NCBI RefSeq assembly: GCF_012933445.1
Contig: NZ_JABBNC010000035.1
Span: forward strand, 47,076-111,075
Reading direction: 5' to 3'
Source: Actinoplanes sp. TBRC 11911
Lineage (GTDB): Bacteria > Actinomycetota > Actinomycetes > Mycobacteriales > Micromonosporaceae
Length of the DNA: 64,000 bases
In this document: positions 1 through 8,637 of the stretch, in pieces
Layout of the letters: each line of letters starts with the position of its first letter
How positions within the stretch are numbered: position 1 is the stretch's first letter
Position numbers and translations under genes: made by a program
The notes under the pieces: generated by a model
The model's input: the letters and a program-made list of their open reading frames with translations, nothing else
What the model was told of the DNA's origin: nothing
The model's database searches: none

Positions 1-1
1 G

Positions 2-679
2 AGCGCGCGAGCCCCGGGCCTGCCGGAACCGGTCCCTGACTGGGTGGCGCTCACGGCCGCCGCCGCGATCATTCTGGCCGCCGGGAGTGCGGTGCAGGAC
101 CTTCATCAAAGGCGTTCCCCCGTACGCCTGTTGCGCAGTGACCAGGCCGCCGCCGGTGACGTGGTGATGGCCGCCGACGACGAGCCCCTCGCGGTCGCGC
201 TGCCCGGCCGTCCGGGGCGGATCCTGCTCACCACCGGGATGGTCCGGCTGCTCGGCCCGCGCGAGCGCAGCGCCGTCCTCGCGCACGAACGGGCCCACCT
301 CACGCACCGTCACCACCTGCTGATGGCGACGGCCGGTGCGGCGGCGGCGATCAACCCGCTGCTGCGTCCGGTGCGCGACTCGGTGGCGTACCTGATCGAG
401 AGATGGGCCGACGAGGAGGCCGCGACCGAACTCGGCGACCGCGACCTGGTGGCGCGCGCCGTCGCCAAGGCCGCGCTGGCCACCACCGACCGCACCCCCG
501 CGCTCGGCGTGCACGGCGGGGTCGTGGTCCGTCGCGTCCGCGCGCTGCGCTGCCCGCCACGGCCCGTCACCGGCAGAACCATGGCCGCCCTCGTCGTCAC
601 GGCGGCGACCGCGGTGGCCGCCGCGATCATCGCCACCTCGGATTTCGTGGTGCTGCTGCACACATGGCTGGTTGCCTGA
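2..679 (+). CDS. M56-family (BlaR1-like) membrane metallopeptidase, 5' truncated
   Basis: C-terminal part of an integral-membrane zinc peptidase of the BlaR1/M56 type. A GTG lies at 44, but the reading frame is open to the window edge and the usual N-terminal membrane segments are missing, so the gene most likely starts outside the window. The zinc motif HERAH (HExxH) is followed by a second histidine-rich stretch, and a hydrophobic C-terminal helix fits a membrane anchor. In actinomycetes this family often sits beside a BlaI-type regulator, but none is visible here. The substrate is unknown. The family call is good; the role is not deducible from this fragment. Confidence 0.75.
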   Translation, partial: SARAPGLPEPVPDWVALTAAAAIILAAGSAVQDLHQRRSPVRLLRSDQAAAGDVVMAADDEPLAVALPGRPGRILLTTGMVRLLGPRERSAVLAHERAHLTHRHHLLMATAGAAAAINPLLRPVRDSVAYLIERWADEEAATELGDRDLVARAVAKAALATTDRTPALGVHGGVVVRRVRALRCPPRPVTGRTMAALVVTAATAVAAAIIATSDFVVLLHTWLVA

Positions 680-726
680 GCATTCGCGGGGGAATCCTCG
701 AGGCGTACGGGAGGTTGGGAGACGGC

Positions 727-1752
727 GTGAAGAAGAAGATCGGGTTCTTGTCCTTCGGGTTCTGGCGGGACGTCAACGGATCCCAGACGCGCAGCGGCGC
801 CGACGCGTTGCTGCAGACCATCGACCTGGCGCAGGCGGCCGAGGACGTCGGGGTGGACGGCGCGTTCGTCCGGGTGCACCACTTCGAGCGTCAGCTCGCC
901 TCGCCGTTCCCGCTGCTGTCCGCGATCGGGGCGCGCACCAGCCGCATCGAGATCGGCACCGGCGTGATCGACATGCGCTACGAGAATCCGTTCTACATGG
1001 CCGAGGAGGCCGCGGCCGCCGACCTGATCAGCGGCGGCCGGTTGCAGCTCGGCGTGAGCCGGGGATCCCCGGAGAGCGTGCTGCGCGGCGCCGAGGTCTT
1101 CGGCTACGTGCCGCCGGAGGGCACCACCGCCGCCGACCTGGCCCGGAACAAGACCGAGATCTTCCTGGCGGCGATCGACGGCGCCGCGGTGGCCCAGACC
1201 GACCCGGCCCGCACCGGCGTCAGCGGCGGCCTCGCGATCTCGCCGCAGTCGCCGGGCCTGCGGGAGCGCATCTGGTGGGGGGCGGGCCAGTTCGCGACCG
1301 CGCGCTGGGCCGCCGAGATCGGCATGAACCTGCAGAGCTCGACGCTGCTGTCCGAGGAGACCGGCCAGCCGTTCGACCAGTTGCAGGCCGAGCAGATCCG
1401 CCAGTTCCGCGAGGCGTGGCGCGAGAACGGGCACGACCGCGAGCCCCGCATCTCGATCTCGCGCAGCGTCCTGCCGATCACCGAGGAGATCGACCGGATC
1501 TACTTCGGCGACCAGGAACAGGACGAGGACCAGGTCGGGCTGCTCGAGGGGGTCCGGTCACGCTTCGGCCGCACGTACGCCGGTGAGCCCGACCGGATCG
1601 CCGAGGAGCTCGCGCAGGACGAGGCCGTACGCGAAGCCGACACGATCCTTTTCACCGTCCCGAATCAGTTGGGTGTCGAGTACAACGCGCGCATCCTCGA
1701 GTCGATCGCGAAGTACGTCGCGCCGGCGATTGGGTGGGAGCCGGCGAAGTAA
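727..1752 (+). CDS. LLM-class flavin-dependent oxidoreductase (luciferase-like)
   Basis: A 341-residue single-domain bacterial-luciferase-like monooxygenase, expected to use FMNH2 or F420H2. The N-terminus starts directly on the first beta strand of the TIM barrel (KKKIGFLSFGFW), and the region around HHFERQLASPFPLLSAIGAR matches the luciferase-family core. I chose the GTG at 727 because the purine-rich GGGAGG lies 7-12 bases upstream and because the frame further upstream is unlike this family. It ends 12 bp before the NACHT gene on the same strand, so the two are probably cotranscribed. Substrate unknown. Confidence 0.85.
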   Translation: MKKKIGFLSFGFWRDVNGSQTRSGADALLQTIDLAQAAEDVGVDGAFVRVHHFERQLASPFPLLSAIGARTSRIEIGTGVIDMRYENPFYMAEEAAAADLISGGRLQLGVSRGSPESVLRGAEVFGYVPPEGTTAADLARNKTEIFLAAIDGAAVAQTDPARTGVSGGLAISPQSPGLRERIWWGAGQFATARWAAEIGMNLQSSTLLSEETGQPFDQLQAEQIRQFREAWRENGHDREPRISISRSVLPITEEIDRIYFGDQEQDEDQVGLLEGVRSRFGRTYAGEPDRIAEELAQDEAVREADTILFTVPNQLGVEYNARILESIAKYVAPAIGWEPAK

Positions 1753-1764
1753 TACCGTGACCGG

Positions 1765-4700
1765 GTGCCGCGGAAATTGACGTACGCCGACGCCGTCAAG
1801 GTGCTCGGCGGCTCCGGTCCCCTTCTCGATTTCGCGGACAACGTCCTCGGCGGTCTGCTCAGTGTGGCGACCGCCGGGGGCAGCGAGGTCGCGCTCAGCC
1901 TGTTCGACGCGAAGGCCGAGGTCATCCGGCTCGGCCGGGTGGTCACCGGCCGGATCCGCGAGTCGGTGACCGGGCTGGGCCGGTATCAGCGCAGCGAGCG
2001 ATTGCGGGCCGCACACGGCATTGTCGTGGTGTCCGCGTTCTTCGAGGCCTTCGACGAACGGCTGCGTGCCGCCGGGATCGCCGCCGCGGAGATCAATCGT
2101 GAGGAGCAGCTACTCCTGGCGGCCGGCACCGGCGGCGACTGGTTCCGCCGGCTGCTGGCCGAGCCGATCCCGTCGCCGTCACCGGACCGGGGCTACGAAG
2201 GCCTCCGGACGGATCTCGGCGACTTCTATGCCCGGCTGGAGCATCGAGCGCTCGGCCATCTGCGGGGCTTGGCCGTGTGGGAGGACGCGGAGCGGGCGCG
2301 GGGTTCGATCGGCTCGCTTGATGTTGCCGGCCCGGCGCTCGACCACTACGAGAGCAGCGTCCGGCGGCTCGCGCTCGACGTGCCGGAGTTCGCGATCTGG
2401 ATGCGCCAGATCGAGGACCGGGCCATCGCCCGTGGCCTGGAAACCCTCGAAAAGGCGTTGCTGAGCGCCACCTCCGGGCACGATCCGGTACGCCGGCGGG
2501 CCGAGCTCGCCGCCGCGTACCGGGCCGAACTCGACCGTCCCGTTCTGGCCGGCGCCACCGGTGAGCTGGTCATGCCGACGCTGGCCGCGGCGTACGTGGA
2601 TCCGCCTTTCCGGGTGAAGCCGGCCGGCCCGGGCGCGAAGCCCGGCGACGAGTCGTGGTGGGACACCCCGCCGCGCGACGACCTGGCCGAGTTCCTCGCC
2701 TTCCATCTGACCACCCCGCAGTCGGCCGACGCGCCGCTGCTGCTGCTCGGCCAGCCCGGTGCCGGCAAGTCGGCACTGACCCGGATCCTCGCGGCCCGGC
2801 TGCCCGCGGCCGACTTCCTCGTCGTGCGGGTGGTGCTGCGCGAGGTCCGGGCCGAGGCGGAGATCCAGGACCAGATCGAGCAGGCACTGCGCTCGACGAT
2901 CGGGCAGACCGTCGAGTGGGCGGCGCTGGCCGAGTCCGCCGAGGGCGCGATGCCGGTCGTGCTGCTCGACGGCTTCGACGAGCTGTTGCAGGTGACCGGC
3001 GTGCACCAGTCCGACTACCTGCGCCGGGTGGCCGCCTTCCAGGAGCGCGAGAAGGTGCTGAACCGCCCGGTCGCCGTCGTGGTGACCAGTCGCATCGCGG
3101 TGGCCGACCGGGCCGCGATGCCGCCGGGCGGTCTGGCGGTCCGGCTCGAGCCGTTCGACGAGCCGCGGATCGAGCGCTGGCTCTCGGTGTGGAACGCCGG
3201 CAACGCCGGACGGCTGACCGTGGACGCCCTGCGCCCCTATCTGCACCTCGCGACCGAGCCGCTGCTGCTTCTCATGCTGGCCCTGTACGACGCCGCCGGA
3301 AACTCGTTGCAGGACGAGGACGTCGACGCGGGCCGGCTCTACGAACGCCTGCTGCACGAGTTCGCGGCCCGTGAGGTCCGCCGCGTGCACGACGCGCAAC
3401 CGGAGGAGGCCCAGGCTCGCCTGATCGAGGAGGAGTTGCAGCGGCTGTCGGTGGTCGCCCTGGCGATGTTCCACCGTGGACGCCTGTGGGCCACCGGCAC
3501 CGAACTGGATGCCGACCTCGCCGCGCTCGGACTCGGACCGTCGGTCAGAGCACCGACGGAAAGCTTCCGGACGCCGCTGACGGCGGCGCAGGAGATGGTC
3601 GGGCGATTCTTCTTCATCCAGCGCGCGCAGGCCTATCAGGACGAGCAGACGCTGCAGACGTACGAGTTCCTGCACGCCACCTTCGGCGAGTTCCTCGTGG
3701 CGCGGCTCGTCGTGCAGGCGGTGCGCGACGCCTCGGCCCGCTGGAACGCCGGCACGCTGTCGCTGGGGCAGGCGGCGGACGACGGTCTCGTGCAGACCCT
3801 GCTGCCCTTCACGCCGCTGTCCGCGCGCGCGACCGTGTTGCCGTTCATCGAGGGGCTGGTCGATCCGTCGCTGCGGCCCTGGCTCATCGACCGGTTGCGG
3901 AGCGCGGTGCTGCGGCCGGCCTATTCGCCCGGCGCCTATCAGCCGGTGGACCGGCGCGCCGACTTCTGGATGAGCACGTACTCCTTCAATCTGTTGCTGC
4001 TGACTCTCGCCTGCGGTTCCCCGGTGCGGGCGTCGGAGCTTTTCCGGTACGCCAAGGACCCGGCCGGCTGGCTGCGCAACATGGCTTTGCAATGGCGTGC
4101 CGCCGTGCCGAGCGGGATGTGGCTGGACGCCGTGCGCGCGATGACCATTACCCGCACCCGTACCGCGGACGATCGGCGCGACATCGAGCTGGCGCTGGCA
4201 TTCTCGGCGACGCCCGAACCGGTCGATCCACTGTGGTCGCACCATTCGTCGCCGGAGCGGGACTTCCGCGAGATGGACAGCTTCGGCGGGTATTTCGGGC
4301 TGGAGGACACTCTCAAGTCCATCCACCTCACCGGCGCGTTGAGTGATGACGTCCTGCGGCACGTCGTGCAACCGCTGATCGAGGCGGTGCCGTACGCGGT
4401 CACCGGGTTCGCCCGGCACGGCCCCGGAGACGCCGAATCGATCGCGGCCAGCCTGGTCCGGCTCTGGGTCACCTCCGGTCTCGGCGAAGGTGATCTGCTT
4501 GCCGCCTACCAGCGGGTGGTGTCGGCCGTGACCGGGCCGGCGTGGGGGCCGCCGGGACCGGACAACACCTCGGTGGTGCCGGTCGTCAGGATGGTGCTGC
4601 GCAGCTTGACCGCCGACGCCGGGCGCTTACCCGTCGTCGATGTCGCTCGTTTCGTCGATCGGCTCTGTGGGCGGTTGCCGTCCTTCGGGCCTGAGGACCA

Positions 4701-4896
4701 GCTGGCCGCCTTGGAGTGCGTCGCGGCGACGACCGCGAGGTCGTTCGAAGGCGATCAGGTCGTCGATTCCCTGTCGGACATGCTCAGTTTCAGCACGGAT
4801 GCGTTGTCCCCCGCGTATCGCCGGCGCATGCGCGTCGCGCTCGATCGCTATCGCCCCGGCCACTACCGCGACGTCATCGAGCAGCTCGACTCTTAA
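1765..4896 (+). CDS. NACHT-domain NTPase (bacterial NLR-like)
   Basis: A 1043-residue STAND ATPase. Residues 1 to about 270 are a helical N-terminal domain resembling the NACHT N-terminal helical family (LTYADAVKVLGG start). The NACHT ATPase follows, with Walker A GQPGAGKS at 329-336 and Walker B VVLLDGFDE at 398-406. The winged/helical part includes YEFLHATFGEFLVARL, and a C-terminal region of roughly 400 residues has no motif I recognise and would be the sensor. Some bacterial NACHT proteins protect against phage, so a defence role is plausible but is inferred from the family. The GTG start lies 12 bp after the flavin oxidoreductase stop. There is no nuclease or other obvious effector fused, so the N-terminal helical domain would have to act as, or recruit, the effector. 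Confidence 0.85.
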   Translation: MPRKLTYADAVKVLGGSGPLLDFADNVLGGLLSVATAGGSEVALSLFDAKAEVIRLGRVVTGRIRESVTGLGRYQRSERLRAAHGIVVVSAFFEAFDERLRAAGIAAAEINREEQLLLAAGTGGDWFRRLLAEPIPSPSPDRGYEGLRTDLGDFYARLEHRALGHLRGLAVWEDAERARGSIGSLDVAGPALDHYESSVRRLALDVPEFAIWMRQIEDRAIARGLETLEKALLSATSGHDPVRRRAELAAAYRAELDRPVLAGATGELVMPTLAAAYVDPPFRVKPAGPGAKPGDESWWDTPPRDDLAEFLAFHLTTPQSADAPLLLLGQPGAGKSALTRILAARLPAADFLVVRVVLREVRAEAEIQDQIEQALRSTIGQTVEWAALAESAEGAMPVVLLDGFDELLQVTGVHQSDYLRRVAAFQEREKVLNRPVAVVVTSRIAVADRAAMPPGGLAVRLEPFDEPRIERWLSVWNAGNAGRLTVDALRPYLHLATEPLLLLMLALYDAAGNSLQDEDVDAGRLYERLLHEFAAREVRRVHDAQPEEAQARLIEEELQRLSVVALAMFHRGRLWATGTELDADLAALGLGPSVRAPTESFRTPLTAAQEMVGRFFFIQRAQAYQDEQTLQTYEFLHATFGEFLVARLVVQAVRDASARWNAGTLSLGQAADDGLVQTLLPFTPLSARATVLPFIEGLVDPSLRPWLIDRLRSAVLRPAYSPGAYQPVDRRADFWMSTYSFNLLLLTLACGSPVRASELFRYAKDPAGWLRNMALQWRAAVPSGMWLDAVRAMTITRTRTADDRRDIELALAFSATPEPVDPLWSHHSSPERDFREMDSFGGYFGLEDTLKSIHLTGALSDDVLRHVVQPLIEAVPYAVTGFARHGPGDAESIAASLVRLWVTSGLGEGDLLAAYQRVVSAVTGPAWGPPGPDNTSVVPVVRMVLRSLTADAGRLPVVDVARFVDRLCGRLPSFGPEDQLAALECVAATTARSFEGDQVVDSLSDMLSFSTDALSPAYRRRMRVALDRYRPGHYRDVIEQLDS

Positions 4897-4900
4897 GTGT

Positions 4901-4914
4901 TGTTTGCACAAACA
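4901..4914. promoter_or_regulatory. Palindromic operator in front of SDR gene
   Basis: TGTTTG-CA-CAAACA is a perfect inverted repeat with 6-bp arms and a 2-bp spacer. A TATGGT hexamer at 4917-4922 would serve as the -10 element and puts transcription start close to the ATG at 4929, so the mRNA may be leaderless. The palindrome then lies between -35 and -10, where a repressor would block polymerase. No regulator gene is adjacent. Confidence 0.5.
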
Positions 4915-4928
4915 GGTATGGTGCATCG

Positions 4929-5732
4929 ATGGAGCGCACCGCGTTGGTCACCGGGGCATCGTCGGGCATCGGGCTGGCCACGGCCGCGGCGCTGGTCGCC
5001 CGCGGCTATCGCGTTCTCGGCACCAGCCGGGACCCGCTGTCGCTGAGCGCCGGCCGGCGCGCCGACGAGGTCGAATACCTCCCGCTGACGCTGAACGACC
5101 CCGGCTCGGTCGAGGCGCTGGGCAAGCACCTCGAGGGCGTCGACGTGCTGGTCAACAACGCGGGGGAGAGCCATTCCGGGCCGTTCGAGGAATTGACGTC
5201 CGACGTGCTGCATCGGCTGTTTCAGGTCAACGTCCTCGGTCCCGTACGCCTGAGCCAGCTCGCCCTGCCCGGCATGCGTGAGCGTGGCTACGGCCGGATC
5301 GTGATGGTGGGCTCGATGCTCGCGTCGTTCCCGCTGGCGTACCGCTCGTCGTATGTCGCGACGAAGTCCGCGCTGAAGGGTTTCTGCACCGCCGCGCGGC
5401 ACGAGTTCTCGCCGTTCGGGGTGTGGCTGACCACTGTCGAGCCGGGTTCCGTCAATACCGGCATCAGCACCCGCCGCACCAAGGACTGCGATCCGCAGTC
5501 GCCGCGCCGGCGCGAATTCGAGACCATGCTGGCCGCCCTGGACCGCAATGAGCAGGGCGGTATTTCCGCGGAACGTGTGGCCCGGACAATTGTCGGCGCA
5601 ATCGAATCTGATAAGCCACGCCAGCATTACGCGGTCGGCAGCAACGCTCCGGTGGCCTTCGCGCTGCGGCGTTTCGCACCGGCCGCAATGATGGAGACGC
5701 TCACGCACCGCAGGCATGGTTTGACCCGCTGA
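4929..5732 (+). CDS. SDR family NAD(P)-dependent oxidoreductase
   Basis: Classical short-chain dehydrogenase of 267 residues. It has the cofactor motif TGASSGIG (9-16), NNAG (76-79), catalytic Ser129 and the YVATK pair Tyr142/Lys146. The C-terminal 60 residues are longer than the minimal fold, as in the ketoacyl-reductase-like, single-domain oxidoreductases of actinobacteria. The ATG start follows a promoter/operator with almost no leader, so expression is probably switched by a repressor. The next gene downstream is another dehydrogenase with a separate palindrome. Substrate unknown. Confidence 0.88.
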   Translation: MERTALVTGASSGIGLATAAALVARGYRVLGTSRDPLSLSAGRRADEVEYLPLTLNDPGSVEALGKHLEGVDVLVNNAGESHSGPFEELTSDVLHRLFQVNVLGPVRLSQLALPGMRERGYGRIVMVGSMLASFPLAYRSSYVATKSALKGFCTAARHEFSPFGVWLTTVEPGSVNTGISTRRTKDCDPQSPRRREFETMLAALDRNEQGGISAERVARTIVGAIESDKPRQHYAVGSNAPVAFALRRFAPAAMMETLTHRRHGLTR

Positions 5733-5836
5733 AAGTTGCTGAGTGACGCAGGTCCGCCGGTTCAACGGGCCGCGATTTGTGACTTTCACGAGAGTTCTGG
5801 CCGGTTCTTTGTGCCGGGAGCTAACTTCGCCCGTGG

Positions 5837-5852
5837 TGAAACGACCGTTTCA
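5837..5852. promoter_or_regulatory. 16-bp palindromic operator upstream of HIBADH-like gene
   Basis: TGAAACG-AC-CGTTTCA is a perfect inverted repeat with 7-bp arms. Its form resembles TetR- or LacI-type operators. It lies 10 bp before a possible GTG start (5862) and 28 bp before the ATG at 5880, in the expected promoter position. It differs in sequence from the palindrome at 4901, so the two dehydrogenase genes are probably controlled by different repressors. Confidence 0.5.
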
Positions 5853-5879
5853 TGCAGCGGGGTGAATGGACCAAGGGAA

Positions 5880-6743
5880 ATGGAAAAACGGCTTCGGGTG
5901 GGTTTCGTCGGGCTCGGTGACATGGGGGAACCGCTGGCCCGGCGGCTTATCCAGGCGGGGTTCCCGGTCACGTTGTGGGCGCGGCGCGAGGCGAGTCTGG
6001 CCCCTTTCGCGGGCACCCCCTACCGGCGGGCGGCTGACCTCGTCGAGCTCGGCAGGGCCAGCGACGTGGTGGGCGTCTGCGTCTTCGCCGCCAAGGACGT
6101 CCGCGAGGTGATCCTCGGTGACGACGGCATCCTCGGCGGCATGGCACCGGGCGGGATCATCCTGGTCCACTCCACCGTCACGGTCGAGGCCGTGCTGGAT
6201 CTCCAGCGTGAGTGCCTCACCAAGGGCGTCACCGTGCTGGACGCACCGGTCAGCGGCGCCCGGCAGCGCGCCGAGGAGGGCCGGCTCACCGTCATGGTCG
6301 GCGGTCCCGCGACGGTCTTCGAGGCGGTGCGGCCGGTGCTCGACGCGTTCGGCTCGAACGTGGAGCACCTCGGCCCGACCGGCAGCGGCCTGCGGATGAA
6401 GGCCCTCAACCAGGCGCTGCTGTTCGCCAACCTCAACATGGCCGCGCTGGCGCTGGACGCGAGCCGCCGGCTCGGCCTGGACCGGGCGGCGACCGAGGCC
6501 ACACTGCGGTCGTCGACCGGCGACAGCTTCGGGCTGGGGCTGATGGTCGGGCGGATGCTGCCGGACCGCGACTTCGGCGAGCTGGTCATGCGCATCGGCG
6601 ACAAGGATCTCGACGTCTTCGACCGGGTCCGCGAGCCGATCGAGGCGGATACCGCGGAGCTGGCCGGAATCGCCCGCGAGGCGAACGAGAATTTCGCGCG
6701 GTATCGCAACGTGCTCGACGGCATCAACAAGCGCGCCGCCTGA
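5880..6743 (+). CDS. NAD(P)-dependent dehydrogenase, 3-hydroxyisobutyrate dehydrogenase family
   Basis: A 287-residue beta-hydroxyacid dehydrogenase (HIBADH/GLYR type). The Rossmann motif VGFVGLGDMG is at 7-16, the substrate-binding signature DAPVSGARQRAEEG follows at mid-protein, and the catalytic lysine is in RMKALNQ. The length is normal for the family. The start is uncertain: GTG at 5862 adds six residues (VNGPRE), and neither site has an ideally spaced ribosome-binding site. A strong palindrome sits just upstream. It probably reduces a short beta-hydroxy acid or an imine; the substrate cannot be told from sequence. Confidence 0.85.
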   Translation: MEKRLRVGFVGLGDMGEPLARRLIQAGFPVTLWARREASLAPFAGTPYRRAADLVELGRASDVVGVCVFAAKDVREVILGDDGILGGMAPGGIILVHSTVTVEAVLDLQRECLTKGVTVLDAPVSGARQRAEEGRLTVMVGGPATVFEAVRPVLDAFGSNVEHLGPTGSGLRMKALNQALLFANLNMAALALDASRRLGLDRAATEATLRSSTGDSFGLGLMVGRMLPDRDFGELVMRIGDKDLDVFDRVREPIEADTAELAGIAREANENFARYRNVLDGINKRAA

Positions 6744-6755
6744 AAGGTGCCGGAA

Positions 6756-6771
6756 GGCGCCCGAAGGCGCC
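6756..6771. terminator. Hairpin between convergent genes
   Basis: GGCGCC-CGAA-GGCGCC forms a compact GC hairpin with a tetraloop in the 62 bp between the stops of the dehydrogenase and the chemoreceptor. A second GC-rich inverted segment (GCCGGC..GCCGGC) follows immediately. No T-tract, which is usual for actinobacterial terminators. Confidence 0.45.
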
Positions 6772-6805
6772 GGCGAAGCCGCCGGCAAGGCCGCTCGCGA
6801 ATCGG

Positions 6806-8422
6806 TCAGCGCGCGACCTGGAACTGGTTCACGATCTCCTGCAATTCGCGGGACATCACCTGCAGGTTCTCCGCGGTCCGCTGCGCCTCGGCTACACCGT
6901 CGGCGGTGACCTGCGCCGACGTGGCGACCCCGGACACGCTCTGGGCGATCTGGCTGGACCCGGTGGCCGCCTCGACGATGTTGCGGCCCATCTCGTTCGT
7001 GGTGGCGGTCTGCTGCTCCACCGCCGCCGCGATCGTCGTGGAATGCTCGTTGACCTCCCCGATGATGCCGGTGATCCGGTCGATCGCGCCGATCGCCGCG
7101 TCGGTGTCCTGCTGGATCGCCGCGACCCGGCGGGAGATGTCCTCGGTCGCCTTCGCGGTCTCCTGCGCCAGGTCCTTGACCTCGCTGGCCACCACCGCGA
7201 AGCCCTTGCCGGCCTCACCGGCGCGGGCCGCCTCGATGGTCGCGTTCAGCGCCAGCAGGTTGGTCTGCTCGGCGATCGAGGTGATCAGCTTGATCACCTC
7301 GCCGATCTCGGCGCTGGACCGGCCCAGCTGCCCGATGGTCTCGCCGGCCTGGCGTGCCGAGTCGACGCCGCTGGCGGCCACCCCGGCGGCGTTGGTGGCG
7401 CTGCCGGAGATCTCCCGGATCGCCGCGTTCATCTCCTCGGTGCCCGCGGCCACCGTCTGCACGCTGCTCGACACCTGTTCGGCGGCGGACGCCACGCGCT
7501 CCGACTCGGCGGACGCGTCACCCGCGGCGTTCGCGATGCGGCCCGAGGCGGCGGTGAGTTCGTGGGAGGCGCCGGCGAGCGTACGGCTGTGGTCGTTGAT
7601 CCGGTTGAAGGTGCTCAGCAGCACGTCGAGGGTGCTGTTCACCGCCCGGCCCATGCTGCCCAGCTCGTCGCGGCTGGTGTCCGGTGCCCGCACGGTGAGG
7701 TTCTTGGCGGCGACCTCGCGCAGGGTCCGCTCGGTGACTGCGAGCGGCCCGGTGATGCTGCGGGTGACCAGCACCGCGAGCAGCGCCGCCAGGAAAACCG
7801 CCAGGGCCCCTGCGACGATCATGAAGGTGCGGGCGGTGGCCGCAGCCGCGACGGCATCGGCCTGCGCAACGTCCGCTTCCTCGGTCGCCATGCGGGTGAG
7901 CTGGTCCACCGCTTCGATGATCGTGGACATCAGCGCGACGGTCTCACCGGAGACCCGCCGGCCGGCCTCGGCGACGGCCCGCGCGTTGTTCTGCCGGAAG
8001 CCGTTGACGATCTCGGTGTCCAGGGTCATGAACTGCTTGAACGTGTCCGAGGCCGTGGTCACGGCGGCCTGCTGCTCGCCGGTCAGCGGGTCGGCCTGGA
8101 GCGTGCGGATGTCCTCGTCGAACGCGGTGGCCTGGGCCAGGAAGGTCTTACGCTGGCCCGAGGTGTCCGAGGTGGCGTCCCGCTCGCCGCGCAGGATGTC
8201 GAAGGCGTACCCGTTCTGCAGGCCGTTGACGTCGGCGATGCGGTACTTCAGAACGTTCGCGTCCTTGCGCAGATCGGTGGCGGTGGCGAGGTGGTCGACC
8301 TCGGTGTTGGCCTTCTGCTGGCCGTACAGCCCGATCCCGAGCGCCACGAGCATGCAGACGCACACCCCGGTGAAGGCGGCGGCGAGGCGTACCCCGATCT
8401 TGATGTTGCTGATGAATCCCAT
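6806..8422 (-). CDS. Methyl-accepting chemotaxis protein
   Basis: A 538-residue transmembrane chemoreceptor. TM1 is at about 11-33, then a periplasmic-type four-helix-bundle domain, TM2 at about 199-220, a HAMP domain to about 275 and a long coiled-coil signalling domain. The conserved hairpin tip carries EQTNLLALNATIEAARAGE. It would relay ligand binding to CheA/CheW, and its presence in an actinobacterium suits a motile spore former. The start was placed at the ATG at 8422, preceded by GAGG; an in-frame extension upstream is not membrane-protein-like. No che genes are nearby, so it is an orphan receptor. Ligand unknown. Confidence 0.92.
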   Translation of the reverse strand: MGFISNIKIGVRLAAAFTGVCVCMLVALGIGLYGQQKANTEVDHLATATDLRKDANVLKYRIADVNGLQNGYAFDILRGERDATSDTSGQRKTFLAQATAFDEDIRTLQADPLTGEQQAAVTTASDTFKQFMTLDTEIVNGFRQNNARAVAEAGRRVSGETVALMSTIIEAVDQLTRMATEEADVAQADAVAAAATARTFMIVAGALAVFLAALLAVLVTRSITGPLAVTERTLREVAAKNLTVRAPDTSRDELGSMGRAVNSTLDVLLSTFNRINDHSRTLAGASHELTAASGRIANAAGDASAESERVASAAEQVSSSVQTVAAGTEEMNAAIREISGSATNAAGVAASGVDSARQAGETIGQLGRSSAEIGEVIKLITSIAEQTNLLALNATIEAARAGEAGKGFAVVASEVKDLAQETAKATEDISRRVAAIQQDTDAAIGAIDRITGIIGEVNEHSTTIAAAVEQQTATTNEMGRNIVEAATGSSQIAQSVSGVATSAQVTADGVAEAQRTAENLQVMSRELQEIVNQFQVAR

Positions 8423-8637
8423 GGCAGCCTCACACTCGGAACGTGGCGACGACGGTGACGGTCGCGGCGACCACCGTCTTGGCCGGCCGGCCACGGTGGC
8501 CGACGTGGGCGGTCGGCGACTTCCGTGAGATCGTGATCGCGAACCCGTTTCCGCCGGGCGCGGCCATGGTCACCACATTAGGAGCCGTTCCCCCTTTCGG
8601 GGCGAAGTCTGGCAAACAGGAGATAACGACAGACCTT

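Noticed and set aside
2179..4419. 746-codon antisense frame over the NACHT gene
   Set aside because: Same GC-shadow effect; low-complexity Arg/Gly/His-rich product.
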